The notes beneath the pieces were generated by a model. That model saw only the letters and a program-made list of their open reading frames with translations, was not told the origin of the DNA and did no database searches. Position numbers and translations under genes: made by a program. Source: Bacteroidetes bacterium UBA6183 (lineage in GTDB: Bacteria; Bacteroidota; Bacteroidia; UKL13-3). Taken from it: DNA of 6,528 nt. Positions 6,034 through 6,528 of the stretch are shown here, piece by piece. Every line of letters begins with the position of its first letter. Within the stretch, counting starts at the first letter, position 1. The DNA lies in assembly GCA_002422865.1 (NCBI GenBank), contig DITN01000051.1, positions 31,546-38,073 of the forward strand, written 5' to 3'.

Positions 6034-6117
6034 CGCAGAGGTAAAGGAGTTTTTCGCAGAGTTGTTTAGAGGGCAAAGTCTATCGCTTCTGAGTAAAGGA
6101 GGTTGCTTCGCAAAGTT
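6034..6117. repeat. Degenerate direct repeats with GTAAAGGAG and TTCGCAGAG words
   Basis: GTAAAGGAG at 6041-6049 recurs at 6093-6101. Each is followed within a few bases by a matching word: TTCGCAGAGTT (6053-6063) after the first, TTCGCAAAGTT (6107-6117) after the second. CGCAGAG also occurs at 6034-6040. A further TAAAGGAG lies at 6213-6220. The units are imperfect and about 52 bases apart. This has the look of a decayed intergenic repeat, not of an operator array. Confidence 0.5.
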
Positions 6118-6273
6118 ACAGCCTGCTCGAGCTAAGTGCTAACCATAGCGTCAGGATGAGCCTTGGGTGGGAATTGCCAGAGAGCTTGTATCGAAACGTA
6201 GTTCAGCGAAGCTAAAGGAGGAGCTGAGAAGAAAAAACTACCTTTAACAATCCCTTCTCGATACTCTCCGTTA

Positions 6274-6291
6274 CACTTCGAACTCGAAGTG
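6274..6291. repeat. 18-base palindrome
   Basis: CACTTCGA at 6274-6281 and TCGAAGTG at 6284-6291 form a perfect inverted repeat with a two-base centre. CTCGATAC lies just upstream at 6257-6264 and resembles the CGATAC beside the right arm of the 17-base inverted repeat. No U-tract follows, so it is probably a repeat-family unit and not a terminator. Confidence 0.55.
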
Positions 6292-6360
6292 GCTGATACG
6301 TACAAAAGTTTAATTTATCTTTTTAAGTTAAACACTCCCCAATGTCGAAAGCGTTGCTAA

Positions 6361-6390
6361 CAGACGCTTCGGTCTGCACCAATGGTCTGC
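6361..6390. repeat. Small hairpin plus direct repeat
   Basis: CAGAC (6361-6365) pairs with GTCTG (6372-6376) around a GCTTCG loop. GGTCTGC at 6371-6377 recurs at 6384-6390. There is no adjoining gene or T-run that would give this a clear regulatory role. Confidence 0.4.
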
Positions 6391-6459
6391 GTGCTCTCAA
6401 TTTTGTATGCGACCATGCTCGAATCTTCGCAAGACTGTTCAGCCACCTCGTTTCTGTAT

Positions 6460-6503
6460 TTCGAATTTCGATACGCTGAACTACGTTTCGTGCTTCGAAT
6501 TTC
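6460..6503 (+). repeat. 10-base direct repeat flanking the right inverted-repeat arm
   Basis: TTCGAATTTC occurs at 6460-6469 and again at 6494-6503, one on each side of the 17-base arm at 6474-6490. The copies begin 34 bases apart. They could be a duplication made when the repeat unit arrived, or simply part of the repeat unit itself. Confidence 0.5.
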
Positions 6504-6528
6504 TTTGAACTTCCCTGAATAGAGTTGA

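Larger units (their letters stand above)
6192..6490. repeat. 17-base exact inverted repeat, 299 bases across
   Basis: CGAAACGTAGTTCAGCG at 6192-6208 is the exact reverse complement of 6474-6490. Identity stops abruptly on both sides of each arm. The words next to the arms are related: TAT precedes the left arm, and CGATA precedes the right arm, so both look like copies of a unit with the pattern TATCGAAA next to CGTAGTTCAGCG, in opposite orientation. The 265 bases between the arms contain no reading frame. A non-autonomous MITE-like element is possible, but I see no target-site duplication. Confidence 0.6.
5812..6528. other. 717-base region without genes, rich in short repeats
   Basis: I find no credible open reading frame, tRNA or rRNA here. 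The first 60 bases or so must hold the exonuclease promoter, but no clear -33/-7 pair is visible. From about 5880 onward the sequence is dense in short symmetric or repeated motifs, listed separately below, and looks less AT-rich than the genes. The recurring words CTTCG, CGAAG, CGATAC and TTCGAA suggest several copies or remnants of one family of small palindromic intergenic repeats. Confidence 0.6.

Noticed and set aside
6034..6220. CRISPR array from the repeated TAAAGGAG and CGCAGAG words
   Set aside because: Units are short, imperfect and unevenly spaced, with no cas genes nearby.

Overview
The window looks like the chromosome of a member of the Bacteroidota. The DNA is AT-rich. The genes lack convincing Shine-Dalgarno sites. 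One gene has an exact TAnnTTTG-type -7 box. The gene content is typical of the phylum: a DEDDy exonuclease, RNase R, a secreted WG-repeat protein and a short lipoprotein. I cannot name the genus. All five protein genes that I accept lie on the minus strand, so they are read from right to left; the only plus-strand gene is a tRNA at the left edge.

Left edge (1-200): the 3' half of a tRNA-Met, starting at its CAT anticodon, followed by a strong intrinsic terminator. A 64-base exact copy of the tRNA 3' end plus terminator follows 115 bases further on. In this second copy the T-arm, acceptor strand and terminator are intact, but the D-arm and anticodon arm are replaced by a short spacer and a 16-base perfect palindrome. 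It is either a decayed tRNA or an unusual two-armed tRNA-like RNA.

247-1693: two minus-strand genes for exported proteins that I cannot assign to a family. One is a 201-residue lipoprotein whose true start is an internal ATG; the other is a 189-residue protein with a signal peptide. From 1694 to 2257 there is no gene I can defend.

2258-5811: the core of the window. In transcription order it holds a DEDDy 3'-5' exonuclease of the PolB-like exo2 type, RNase R (78 bases later), and a 130-residue secreted WG-repeat protein (108 bases later) that has its own likely promoter and a clear terminator. The two nucleases may be co-transcribed; the WG gene is probably a separate unit.

5812-6528: about 700 bases without a gene, filled with short inverted and direct repeats, including a 17-base exact inverted pair 299 bases across. 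This resembles an accumulation of small interspersed repeats rather than a regulated promoter region.

I find no CRISPR array, transposase, toxin-antitoxin pair or defence system. The most unusual object is the truncated tRNA-like copy near the left edge.
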